From NCBI GenBank assembly GCA_025738555.1, contig JAOVFP010000010.1:1426001-1490000 (forward strand): a DNA stretch of 64,000 nt, written 5' to 3'. Position 1 is the stretch's first letter, and each line of letters starts with the position of its first letter. The notes beneath the pieces are model-generated. The model made no database searches. It saw nothing but the letters and a program-made list of their open reading frames with translations, and had not been told where the DNA came from. The DNA is from Cyathus striatus (taxonomy: Eukaryota; Basidiomycota; Agaricomycetes; Agaricales; Nidulariaceae). A program made the position numbers and the translations under genes. Of the stretch, positions 23,201 through 33,220 are shown one piece after another.

Positions 23201-24101
23201 CTGTGGTTTTAAATGCTCTTAATTCTATTTGTTCAAATAAGTTCACCGCGATAATGTGATCATCCGTTTCAAGATTTATCTGTTCATCTAGATCAGATTC
23301 ATCTTCTTCAGGGTTCATTGTATTAATCAACGGAGTACATTCAATTGGACAGTGCATGAATTTAATATTTTCATTCTTCCAATCTATTTCCAGATTGTGA
23401 GTTCAAAGCCAATCGTGTCCAATAAACATTGATGCTTTTCCTAGATTTATAACCACTAATTGTAATATTTCCATGTGTCTACCCAGTCTTACTCTTAATT
23501 TGACATAGTCTGTTATGGATCCGTCACTATTAAGGGTTCCATCCACATTGTAAACTGGAGTGGGTTGTGGAAATTTCTTTGTGGTGATTCAGTTGTCTTC
23601 TATGAATTTTTGATTAATACATGTTCCTGTACTTCCACTATTGAGTAATGCTTTTATTCCATATATTCGTTGAGTATCCAACATGGTAATCATTAAATCT
23701 AGATCCATTTGATTCCTGTTTGTTCCTTGGATAAATCTTTTGGGTCTCTTTAATTCTTCTAATGCAGGAATTACATCTTGATCTGAAAGATTATTTAACT
23801 CCATAATTGTTTTCTGGATTACTTCAGGTCTTTGTTTAGGGTGTGTCCAAATACTTAATGTGGCAAGGGCAAGTTCCAATGTTTGGTCTTTTAATCTTCA
23901 TGCGACCCAATACACATTTCTGGGTTTTACTTCCTGATTAGGGAAGGTGCACTTAGTTTTTTCTTTTTGTAACGATACGTATTTTGATCCCAGATCTACA
24001 GTAGGTACAGCTACATTACTTGGTACATAAAATGAGGCTGGCGAGTTCACACTTACTGCTGGCCTTGGGGAAAACCCAATTGAGCAATAAGGAGGGCTCA
24101 T
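20241..24101 (-). pseudogene. pol: Ty3/gypsy pol (protease-RT-RNase H-integrase-chromodomain)
   Basis: In one frame from 24101 to TAA at 20241. Protease motif LLNSGSTGT near 23645 has Asn in place of the catalytic Asp. RT active site VYMDDILIF near 22570. RNase H WTDHKNLQYF near 21905. Integrase zinc-binding region CEACQRTN near 21390, then Asp in SIDFIGP, Asp in VISD and Glu in VERVNQEIE. Chromodomain (YNIKWKGYSYDHCTWEP) near 20350. Seven TGA stops interrupt it, at 23898, 23589, 23403, 22875, 22857, 21264 and 21108 (first + strand base), each where relatives have Arg (for example QDY*KLNE, ISD*GSQF). Relative to gag it is in the -1 frame, as in many Ty3/gypsy elements. Non-functional. Confidence 0.9.
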
Positions 24102-25291
24102 TGGTCTTCAGATAATTTAGTGATGTCAGGTAGTTCTACGATTCCACTGGTGGAAGCTACTGGTATGGAGGAGTCCATATTTACACTACGTTGTACATAT
24201 GGTCCGTGAGGTTTCTTGGGACATGTATTAGACATGTGTCCTTTTTCCTTGCAATAAAAACATCGCCCTTCTTTCTTTAATTGATCAAGATCCATGCAAT
24301 TACCTCCTTGTGATACAGTAAGGTTAGATCGGTCAGGTGTCTTTTGCTGCATGTTTTGATTCTGCTGGGTTCCGGGGTTTGAGTTATTCTGGGGGCATCC
24401 AAAGTTTTGGTTTTGAGATCGGGGGTTTTGTTGAACACGTCCTAAGTTTGCTTCTCGATGATTTCTTTCGAATTCAGCAGCTTTATCAATCCATACAAGT
24501 TTGTCAGTGACTTTGAGTCCTCTGACTTCCATAAGTCTTCATGCCAGTAGAGGATGCATTCTGCATTGGTATCAATCAACTAATGCCATGTTATCAAACC
24601 CAGATAAATTAACCCATTGCATGAAGTTGATTGTATAATCTTCAATGGATTGATTGTTTTGAACCACCTTATTGATTTGTTCGATCGCATTATTCTGTGT
24701 TTCCTGTGATATGAAAAATAATTGCATTCATTTGCAGAATGTATTCCAGTCTGGGAATGGTGGTCGATGTTCGAATCCTTCATGTTTGATTGTGGGGGAT
24801 GTTTCTGTAGTGGGTATGTCTACCTTCTGAGTATCCTGATATGTGGGTTCTGTTCCGTTGTGATCCTTTTTCCATTTTGCTCTCTCTTCATTGAACAGAA
24901 TAATGTCTCCTAAAAATGTATCTGCCCATTGTTGGGCTCAATTTTCCTTTCCCTTTTTCACCTTTGGTAAGGCGATCATAATTCATTTCCAATCATTATC
25001 TATTCCCTTCTCTTGGAAATAGAGAACCATGCGTCGAAGCCAGTTGTTAATGGTTGCGGGATCTCCTTCATAGTCTTCGGGGATCTCGACTTTCTCCTTT
25101 GGTTCAGGTCGATCTTCCTTAATTCCATTTCTGATTTCCTGAATGACTCCTTGAGTCATGGCAGAGATACTTTCTCCAATAGTCTTTTGGTTTTCAGGGG
25201 TCATATTATTCCATCTGGTTACGATCTCATCTTTCATGAATACTGCCACTAGGGCGCCAATGAATCCAAGAATAATTTCAAGAGTGATCAT
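24098..25291 (-). pseudogene. gag: Ty3/gypsy gag
   Basis: Starts MITLEIILGFIGALVAVFMK at 25291. Shows a retrotransposon-gag-like core (YQDTQKV... INFMQWVNLSGF) and one CCHC zinc knuckle, CFYCKEKGHMSNTC, near 24250. Five internal TGA codons (24983, about 24934, 24728, 24572, 24539) break it, each readable as an altered CGA. It ends at a TGA (24098) that overlaps an ATG in the pol frame (ATGA). Confidence 0.85.
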
Positions 25292-25293
25292 TT

Positions 25294-25593
25294 TTAAAGA
25301 TCTGGGTTATTGGGGTATGTGGGTGTGGGTAAGTCTCTACTGTCATTATGAACGGTGTTTAGAAGGGTTTCGTATCCTACTGGGGAATAGAAGTCTTGTT
25401 CGAAAGGGGATACATATTGGGTGGGAGTGCTAAACCTTAAGGTATTGTCGTGTCCTAGTTCAGTGATGATAGTAAGGATGCAAGGGTGTGTAGGAGGAGT
25501 GGGAAGACGAGGTGGTGGGATATAATTTGGGATTTGATGGAGTGAAAGGTATATGTTAGGATCAAAATCCGAGTCATCAGAGTCCACTGACAC
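25294..25593 (-). CDS. Small open frame upstream of gag in the retrotransposon leader
   Basis: 99 codons (MSVDSDDSDFDPNIYLSLHQ...), acidic then Pro/Thr-rich, uninterrupted and ending TAA two bases before the gag ATG, in a different frame. It may be a genuine leader frame of this retrotransposon family or chance. It matches no family I recognise. Confidence 0.35.
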   Translation of the reverse strand: MSVDSDDSDFDPNIYLSLHQIPNYIPPPRLPTPPTHPCILTIITELGHDNTLRFSTPTQYVSPFEQDFYSPVGYETLLNTVHNDSRDLPTPTYPNNPDL

Positions 25594-26092
25594 GGCTCTC
25601 AGAGTTTGAGGGCGAGTGTAAGGGGTAGAGTGAGATTGAGGAGTGTAAAGAGGTACAGATGTGGATGGGATGTAATAGGAATGAGATCAGAGTGATTGAA
25701 GGGTTTGGGAATGAGTAATTGGTGCCACCGTGATGGATTCGAGTAACAGAAGCTCTTGAGAAGCTCAGAGACTAGTGAGACATCCTAAGTCTCACGCACA
25801 CTGATTTGCAGATAGTACCAGCTGGGGCAACACATGGTAGCCTCCCCAGTCACTGGCGCCATGCCAAACTCAAGGCAGAGGGCCTAAGATGCTCAGTAAT
25901 TCGGAAGTGTCAGGCTCAACGTTACACTATCCTCTCGTACTTCCAAGTACAACGAGCAAGACTATCAAATGAGGTGTACGTCTGGTCCAAGAGGTCCAAG
26001 ACAGGGAACAAGGTGTAGAAAGAAGTTTTTGCTGGGGGTCGGCAAGAGAAGAGAAGTTTGGGGTCAAGGAATGAGGTAGATTCTTGTGCTTT
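25594..26092 (-). other. Retrotransposon leader between 5' LTR and gag
   Basis: No coding region is called. The minus strand after the 5' LTR begins AAAGCACAAGAATCT. No TGG-type tRNA primer site was seen directly at the LTR edge, so the primer used is unclear. Confidence 0.4.
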
Positions 26093-26466
26093 TGTTAGTG
26101 ACAGATGAGCAAAATACTCGAAGCCGAACTTAAACACTCAAATAAGAAAGAGAAGTGAGTCTTATTGCTAATCTGGAATAAACTAGCACAAGAATAGCGA
26201 ATACTAACTAAGAAAGACCGTATTTATAGAAAGAGTTCATGAGGAGATCACATGTAAGTAACCTACACTACAACGCATGTATACTGTGCTTCTACATTAA
26301 GAACTCATGTTATATGTATGGCCAAACTGTGCAACTGTGCCCACAGTTATGATGAGTAACGTATGTTGATATGCATGGTGTCCGCATTGTAGGTCATGTG
26401 ACTGGTCACATGACATAGATAAGACAAGATTAGATAAAAGATTAGATAAGTAATGAAATCCTAACA
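26093..26466 (-). repeat. 5' LTR of the Ty3/gypsy element
   Basis: Same length as the other LTR (374 bp), bounded by TGTTAG/CTAACA and followed by the target copy AGCTA at 26467-26471. Confidence 0.92.
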
Positions 26467-26574
26467 AGCTATCAGTGAAAGTTTCATGATATCCTACAAG
26501 CTTTTCCAAATACTTTAATGCAATTTTTAATCTATACACTCCTTCCATATTATATTTACCACATTTTTTCAGTA
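26467..26574 (-). pseudogene. NLR-type gene, short middle part
   Basis: About 35 codons (KKCGKYNMEGVYRLKIALKY...) between the retrotransposon and the TA-target element. It continues in frame from the end of the 27632 segment (ILANI) and into the start of the 19649 segment (ending ETFTDS, continuing LIIKEDMW) when the two elements and one target copy each are left out. Confidence 0.8.
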
Positions 26575-27631
26575 CTGTAGCCGACCCTGAAAGTGGCCAC
26601 CTATAGTAAGTGGCCATTGAGTGATTTGAGCGACCACAGCACCAAATTAAGCTCGGTTTTTTTGTGATATGTATAGTAATATACTGTAGCTACATATATA
26701 CAAAGTTTTAACTCCAAATGGGTTCAGCGTGTAAGATGTGGTAGCTAGAAGTGATAAAAATATCGATGTGGCCTCAATTTGTTATAGGTTCACACGCTGT
26801 CTCAAGAATCATCCTGCTACTCCTCCATTATAACACCACGATAGGCTGAAATAAAGATACAGTTAGGTATATAAATAAGTTGTATTGATATCCTGGGTGG
26901 TAGAAATAACTAATATGGTCCCAATATATGTAGATCTGGTATGCAATTGATACATATATGTTATCTACTCACCTGCACAGGCCCATGTCTGTTTGAAGCT
27001 CGAAGGCCATAGAAAGCTCCTTTTACTTAGATTTTGTTGGAGGCTACAATACATGGTTATATCTTTAGGATCATGTACTCCGCTTATTTTATCTTATTTT
27101 ATTTTGTGCATGAGAAGAGCATCTTTGTTTTTATGCTAAATTTAGTAGTGTCAGATGCAGTCAGTTGCTTGCAATATCGGGCAAATATTGGGCTTTGCAG
27201 AAGTCAGAAAAGTATTTAATAGGTTCTGAAGAATATACCCCCGCAATTCCATGTGTAGAAAGCTCCCTATCATTGAGATATCGTCCTATTAGTAAGACGA
27301 GAACTCAGCAGAACAGTCCAGGTAAAGCACATGCAGCCGAGCTTGCTTTGTCAGCAGCCCAAGAAGTCTTAGCTTATTGTAGCTTATAGTACGATCAAGG
27401 GACATTCAATTTCCTAGGCGTGGCAGGTTACCCTGTAAACCATAATTTGGAGTCCTTGTAACAAATGAATTCATTCTGAGCTAGATACTTCTCCTAAAAA
27501 TCTGAAACTCTCAGAATATATAAATGAATAATATGCACACAGGTCTGCAAAACAATTTCGGGCATAGGGCAAACTGAAAAGGTGCACACAGTTGCACAAG
27601 TTGAAATGGCCACTTTCATGGTCGGCTACAG
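26575..27631. mobile_element. 1057 bp TA-target inverted-repeat element in the NLR gene
   Basis: Inverted ends CTGTAGCCGACC(C/A)TGAAAGTGGCCA (26 nt, 1 mismatch) and flanking TA duplication (26573-26574, 27632-27633). The sub-terminal AGTGGCCA word is repeated inside the left end. The frames inside (27034-27219 and 27165-27389, +) are short and show no transposase motif, so it is non-autonomous. Leaving out the element and one TA keeps the NLR frame. Confidence 0.85.
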
Positions 27632-29174
27632 TATGTTTGCTAAAATGCTGAAAATATCATTGTAGTACTTGGGATTAATTATTTTATTATCATGACATAG
27701 ATTTTGTATAACATGTGGCAGGAGATTGTTGATATAAATATACTCTGCAGTTGTATCCTCAGTACCAAATTGAGCTCACTAATATTGATTTAGCATTTAG
27801 TATCCACAATTTTCTTTCTGTCACAGACAGCCTGTCTTGACAATATGCCTGTACCAGTGGGTGTACATTGTAAAGTGATTTTATCATAGTTTTATTTATT
27901 AATGAGAATGAAAGAAGCAATTCAATGCTTTCTGTAAACATCCATTCATCCCATTCACCACATTCATTAACATTTAAAATTGACACATCCAAGAATGGTA
28001 GATATGTAGGTAAATCAATATTTTCATAATGCTTCTTGTGTATTGGAAGATACTTTGCAGCTCTTTCAAATATTGATTTTGATATCTTTTCATAATGAAA
28101 AAATGCACAGATATTTATAAGAGTTATTGCATATTGTGCTGTAGCTGCTCTATCTTTATTTTCATTGTCAATTGAATCTTCCAATATCTTTTGAAATGAG
28201 ATCTCCCATGTTTTATACACTGTTCTGTTATATCCTGATGCACCTTTAAATTTGTCATGATTCAATATTTTTGGTCTGAACTTGTCATAGAGTTAAATAA
28301 AATCATTCATTTCATAATGTACTTGAGCTATATAAGCTCCAGCCATATCAATAGCCAATGGCAGATAATGCAATTTTTGAACTACTATTTTTGCTTCATT
28401 CAAGCCTTTTATATTCTTAACAATTCCACTTGCTTTAAAAAGCAAATCAATAGCTGTTTCTTCTCTCATTAAAGATACTTCCATTGAATTTCCATGTGAA
28501 GTAATTCTGCTAAGTGCAGGATTTCTGCTTGTGGTCAAAATATTCTCCAGGTTTCCAGGTGGAATATACTTTTCAACTAGTTCAGGAGAGCTATCAGCAT
28601 TGTCATAGATTATGAGCCATTCAGATTCAAGATTAGAAATCCAATTAAGAACCACTGCAGAAGAGAATGAAGATGCTGAAGTCCCTGGAGTTGATATCTT
28701 ATAAATTTCTTTGAGACTTTGAATGACTGTATCATCAGATGTTGTGTCAATCCAAAAGATGTTTACATAACTGATCCATGTTATTAATTCTGTAATTAGG
28801 AGAACTAGAGAAAGACCTACTGTCCAGTCTTCTCATCTATAAACCTCAAACAAATCTGAGTTTTTCCAATGCCACCCATTCCATATAGAAGGAACACCTT
28901 TCTCTCAGTAGTCTCCTCTCCCATGAAATGTTGATGGAGTCTCTCCAGATACACCTCTTGCCCAACAAAATTCTGAGAGGTACAAGAAGCAGTGGTCCAA
29001 AGTGGAGAAAGTGCTTCATTGTTTGACTGATTATATATATTCTGAAAATTGAGTAATATCAGTAAAAGCATTACAATGTGATTTGGTAAACTATGTTATT
29101 TACCTGGGTATCAATTTTTATATCATTCATTCAGCATGTTGAATACCAAAGTTGTGTGCATTTTTGAATGACAT
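27632..29174 (-). pseudogene. NLR-type gene, NB-ARC (5') part
   Basis: Encodes an NB-ARC NTPase: P-loop GMGGIGKTQ (near 28860), Walker B-like WLIIYDNAD (near 28610), sensor ILTTSRNP (near 28535) and the LPLAIDMAGAY helix (near 28350), then a winged-helix part ending NVHPLVQAYCQDRLS (near 27840). An intron 29042-29103 precedes it; an upstream exon (ATG at 29174) carries a short N-terminal motif NAHNFGIQ but is out of frame by one base. A second break near 28817-28790 is a 31 nt intron or a frameshift. A TAA at 28293 interrupts NDFI*LYDKF. With the four insertions, the gene is dead. NLRs of this type act in fungal self/non-self or stress signalling (family knowledge). Confidence 0.85.
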
Positions 29175-30414
29175 GTTGAGTAATAGGCTTCGCCATTGAT
29201 GGTAACAGGCTGATGGGTCAGAAGTCACCATAAGGTCTATATGGGCAATGCTTATATACCTCAATCAGCACACCTTTCTATTCTTAACACTCTGGAGTTC
29301 CATTTGATGTTTCTCTTGGATACCAATCACTTGATGAGTGCCGTGGTACTGCCTCGCTCTTATTTTTATTCTGTCATTTCATGCATTATCAATTTATCAT
29401 TATAGTTTTGGGAATTAACTTCATTAGGTATATGTTTATTCCCCACATATACATTTGTGTTACCATGTTCTGTCTATAAGCACAGAGAACATGTTTTAAA
29501 ACAAGAACTCTAAGAGAGCTTATAACCAGAAAGGTTGGTTAACCTTTCAAAGTAAATAGTACTGTACAAATCAAACTGAACTGATTTGATTTAAATTTGA
29601 TTGGTACAGTACTTTCTTGAGATGTATCTCAAAAACAATTAAAAGTGAGATCAGGGTTAGCAAGATGTTGGCTATTATATCAGCTATGTGTGGGTGTTGT
29701 TATATGGTTGCAAAAAAAGGAGAGGAGGAGGGTGGAAAGAGGATGGGGGAGGGAGAGAGTGGAGAAAGAGCACATACATGATACCAATCATCACATGAAC
29801 AACTCCATCTTGAAAAAGCATCACAGTTTCAATAATACACAATGATAAATAAAACTATCAGCCAACTCAACTTTGACCATGGCTAATGTGCACTGACAAG
29901 ATTGCAAACAATCTGTTAGGATGATACACCTGGCAGTACCAGGGTCAGCCTACGCTGTACAGGTAGTGACTCACTTCAGACATCACACATATGAAACCCA
30001 TCTTTGCTGAAATTCATACTTTCCTACTGTGCTGAATTAAAGGGCTAATACAGTAGTAGACAAGTGAAAATTAATTTTAATTACAACTGGGGGACTTGGG
30101 GGGAGGATGCAAGGAGGTTGATTGAAGCACATATAGAATTAGCACTTAGCACTTATCCCCATTGGCCTGTGAATAGGGGAATTCAAATACTACTCATTGT
30201 TTATATCTACTATATTTATTTTGTTTTATGGACACAATGAAAGTCTGCGGGTAAGTAGTAAGAAAGAACTTATGAACTCTGAAGTGATCACTGAGTGTTG
30301 TTGCTAGGATGTGTTATGAATCACCTGTATTGTATTGTGTATCTTCTAATTTGAATTCCCCTAATTTTGCATTGCCACACATATTGCTGTCACTCCCAGT
30401 ACTTTCCACACACC
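29175..30414. other. Intergenic, no gene seen
   Basis: Upstream region of the NLR gene. Nothing recognisable; the frame 29645-29845 + is Arg/Glu-rich by composition and is not called. Confidence 0.4.
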
Positions 30415-30710
30415 CACCTATACACGTGTACTCCATGTGTAGTACACATGGATTCCACCTTTCTTATAACTTGATGAAAACAACAGTTGAAAGGTGTACT
30501 TAAGGTGTACTTCATGTGTACTTTTCCATGTGAATTCCATGTGGACTACACATGGAATCCACATGGAATCCACATGCATTCCACATGCATTTAAATATGT
30601 TGTGCCACATAACTTTAAGGTTAAGTTCACATGAAGTTCAGGTGTATTACATGTGAAATCCACATGAATTCCACATGCATTCCACATGCTCCATGTGGTT
30701 TCAAACTCAT
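30415..30710. repeat. CACATG dispersed repeat, copy 2
   Basis: Dense run of CACATGGAATCCACATG-type words in both orientations, with 'gtacacatggattccacctt' at the left edge. The same words in the opposite orientation are at 32720-32775, so the two could be the ends of one 2.3 kb element spanning 30.4-32.8 kb. Confidence 0.5.
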
Positions 30711-30959
30711 TGGCAGCCCATTACACTTCAGTGATATAGTGCAAATGCAGTGCATTTATTGATATAAATCAAGGTCTCTACATTCTATGTACTTGCAAAT
30801 CATAGTTATAAGACTAAAATTATATTGGCATACAAACATACATGTATAACTAAACTAATATTAAAAAATAGCCACTGCTCGACACTCAACAAGACAACAA
30901 CAGTGGTAGAGGTGGCAATAATAGTGACAGGGTGTGGTAGCAGCAGTAGAAGAGGAGGA

Positions 30960-31482
30960 AGAGGAAGAGGACTCCCTCACTCTCCTCTCCCCTTGCTGTT
31001 GCCCCCCTGACTTTTATCCTGCCTTACTCTCCTCCTCTCTCGCTGTTCTCCAGCCTCGCTTTCCTCTCTTGTTTTCCTCCAGCCTTGTCCCCCCCTGCTT
31101 TCCTCCCATCTCACTCTCCTCCTCCCTTGATCTCCTCTCCTTCCACCTGCTCTCCTCCCCCCACACTCTCCTATCCCTTTGCTCTCCTCCCCCCACACTC
31201 TACTCCTCCTTTGCTCTCCCTCCCCCTTTGCTCTCCTTTGCTCTCCTCCCCCCATGCTCTCCCCCCCCTCACTTTCCCCTCCTGTCACTTTCCTCCCCTC
31301 TCGCTCTCCTCCCTCACTCTCTCTCTCTCTCCTCACTCTCCTCTCTCCTCACTTTCCTCCCCCTCCCCTCACTGTTCTCCTCCCTTGTTGTTCTCTTCCC
31401 TTGTTGCTCTCCTCCCCTCATTCTTCTCTCCCCTTCACTGTTCTCCCCCCTCGCTGTTCTTCCCCTCACTGCCCTCTTGAAG
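30960..31482. repeat. 520 bp polypyrimidine tract
   Basis: Almost only C and T on the + strand, in CTCTCCTCCC-type words; interrupted mainly by single A or G bases. All long frames over it (both strands) are composition artefacts. Such tracts can form triplex DNA. Confidence 0.8.
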
Positions 31483-31484
31483 CA

Positions 31485-31600
31485 TGGTGGTGGAGGGCAA
31501 GGCAGTGGAATGGAGATTGTGGGGTGGTGGTGGTGGGGTGGTGGTGGTGGTGGTGACAGGATGGTGGTGGTGGTGGGAGACAGGGTGGTGACCTGTGAGA
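31485..31600. repeat. GGT/GTG-rich tract
   Basis: Runs of ggtggtggtgg follow the polypyrimidine tract directly, so the strand asymmetry switches here from C+T to G+T. Confidence 0.65.
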
Positions 31601-31639
31601 TGTGCCGGCACCGTCACCAAGATGATGCATGGATGAGGA

Positions 31640-31826
31640 GAAGAGGAGGGGCAGATGACGTGGCACTGCTGTCTTTGCAAAATGGGGGAGGGGTGGCCAA
31701 ACCACATAGCACCATTGCTGAGCTGACGCATGGGTGAGGACAGAAGAGGAGGGGTGGGTGATGTGGCACCGCTGTCTTCACAAAACATGGGAGGGGCGGC
31801 CAAACCACTTGGCACCATCACCAAGG
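31640..31826 (+). repeat. Two tandem ~100 bp units
   Basis: Unit 31640-31742 (gaagaggaggggcagatgac...) and unit 31743-31826 (gaagaggaggggtgggtgat...) share 'gtggcac.gctgtctt', 'ggccaaaccac' and 'ggcaccat'. They are non-coding in appearance. Confidence 0.65.
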
Positions 31827-32509
31827 AAAAGAGGGGGGGGGCATTAACATGATGACATTGTAGTCGAGCAAGGTTAGGGCATCTATGAAACATAGATGAC
31901 ACTGCGAGAAAACAAGACAGTGAAACAGTAAGGGAAGAGGAGAGGGGGTGTACCTGGTGAGCAGCGACATTTATACCACATCACTGCAGATCTTGAGAGA
32001 GAGGAAGTTGTGGTGGGACACGAATGTTGAGGGCTTGAGGTGGGTGATGAGGCATTGCCGATGGCATGCCGGTGTTGATGCAATGGGGGAGGCTGGGAGT
32101 AGGTGGGAATGTGCATCGTTGTTGTGATGCAGAGGGGGAGGGGCCAGGCAATGTGGCAGTGTCAATGAGTGGTGATGGTGGAGACGAGATGATGATGAGA
32201 CAGTGCTGAGCAGTGAGCACCTGGAGAGTGGTGTGGTGAGTGTTGGTGTGGTGATGGCTGGTGTGGTGAATGCTGGTGGTGAGCACTGGTGACGTGTCAC
32301 CCAGGTATGTACCGGTTACCAACAGCTGGACAAGCAGTATGGATAGCATGACTTACCATTATATTTAAAGGGTACCATGGCTGAATAGTTAGTTGTGTCA
32401 ATGCTGAACAGTTGAATGGCTGAAATGTTAAGTCTTGGGTTTGATTACTGTTGGGGACAGATTTTCATGTTCAATTTCTTTTTTATTATACTTAGTAAGC
32501 AACAAGTGT
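31827..32509. other. G-rich low-complexity DNA, no gene seen
   Basis: Rich in GGTG/GGTGATG words; the minus-strand His/Ser/Thr/Pro-rich frames at 31883-32349 follow from this composition and are not called. Confidence 0.5.
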
Positions 32510-32775
32510 AATACTTGCAAGTATTCCATGTGCAATACATGTGGAATACCTGTAGTTATATGCACTGCATGTGAAATGCACATGAATTCCACTATATGTT
32601 TCCATGTGGAATTCTGCCATTCCACCTATATATATGCACTTCATGTGTAAAAAAATTCAAAAATTGTATGGAAATTTTCGAATTTGAATACATCCAAAGC
32701 TATGTGAAGACATGTGAAGTGCACATGGAGTGCACATGTAAAGGTGGAATACACATGTATTCCATGTGTAACAGG
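32510..32775. repeat. CACATG dispersed repeat, copy 3
   Basis: Same family as 16541 and 30415. Bases 32645-32765 align with 16590-16715 in the same orientation. Confidence 0.6.
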
Positions 32776-33220
32776 GGGCAAGCATAAAGTGCTTGTCACT
32801 CTGACACTGACTTTCAAGCCATCTGCATTTGTGATGCTTACACTCTGCCCCTTCAGACTAGCCGGTTGTTATCTTTGTTAACCACAACTCTAAGCCTCTG
32901 CCTCCCAGTACTATCTGCAATACAAAGACCACTGTAGCCTCAATGCATACTCGCTATCCCGCTGTCCAAGAACACGCAGGATGCTTTCATTTAGACCAAC
33001 AAGATTCAACATGCTGCCAAGGGTGCTCACGAAATAGAATAATCAACCTGGGGTCGATTTTTTTGAAATCATCAAGCTGGGGTACCCTACCTACCTATCG
33101 GAGCTGACTAAGCCGATCAATTACCAAATGCGGTATGTACTCTATTTTTAGATGACTCTACCAGCTGCCAACGCCAACCAACACCACCTCTACTTTTGTG
33201 CTCGATTACTCCCTCTCAGA
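32776..33220. other. Intergenic, no gene seen
   Basis: No recognised feature; it lies downstream of the zinc-finger fragment on the minus strand. Confidence 0.4.

Larger units (their letters stand above)
19650..26466 (-). mobile_element. Full-length Ty3/gypsy chromovirus retrotransposon, inactive
   Basis: 6.8 kb element with two 374 bp LTRs (19650-20023, 26093-26466), a 5 bp target duplication AGCTA (19645-19649, 26467-26471), gag and pol on the minus strand, and a purine tract before the 3' LTR. Pol order is protease, RT, RNase H, integrase, chromodomain, which defines a Ty3/gypsy chromovirus. Twelve in-frame TGA codons break gag and pol. It sits in the NLR gene; leaving it and one AGCTA out keeps the NLR frame. 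Confidence 0.93.

Noticed and set aside
24098..24101. TGA at the gag-pol overlap as a thirteenth decay stop
   Set aside because: It may be the natural end of gag, since it overlaps the pol-frame ATG, so it was left out of the count.
30934..31737. 267-codon + frame, and several overlapping frames on both strands at 31.0-31.9 kb
   Set aside because: They lie on the polypyrimidine and GGT tracts and consist of Leu/Ser/Pro or Arg/Glu/Gly by composition; no domain or intron structure.
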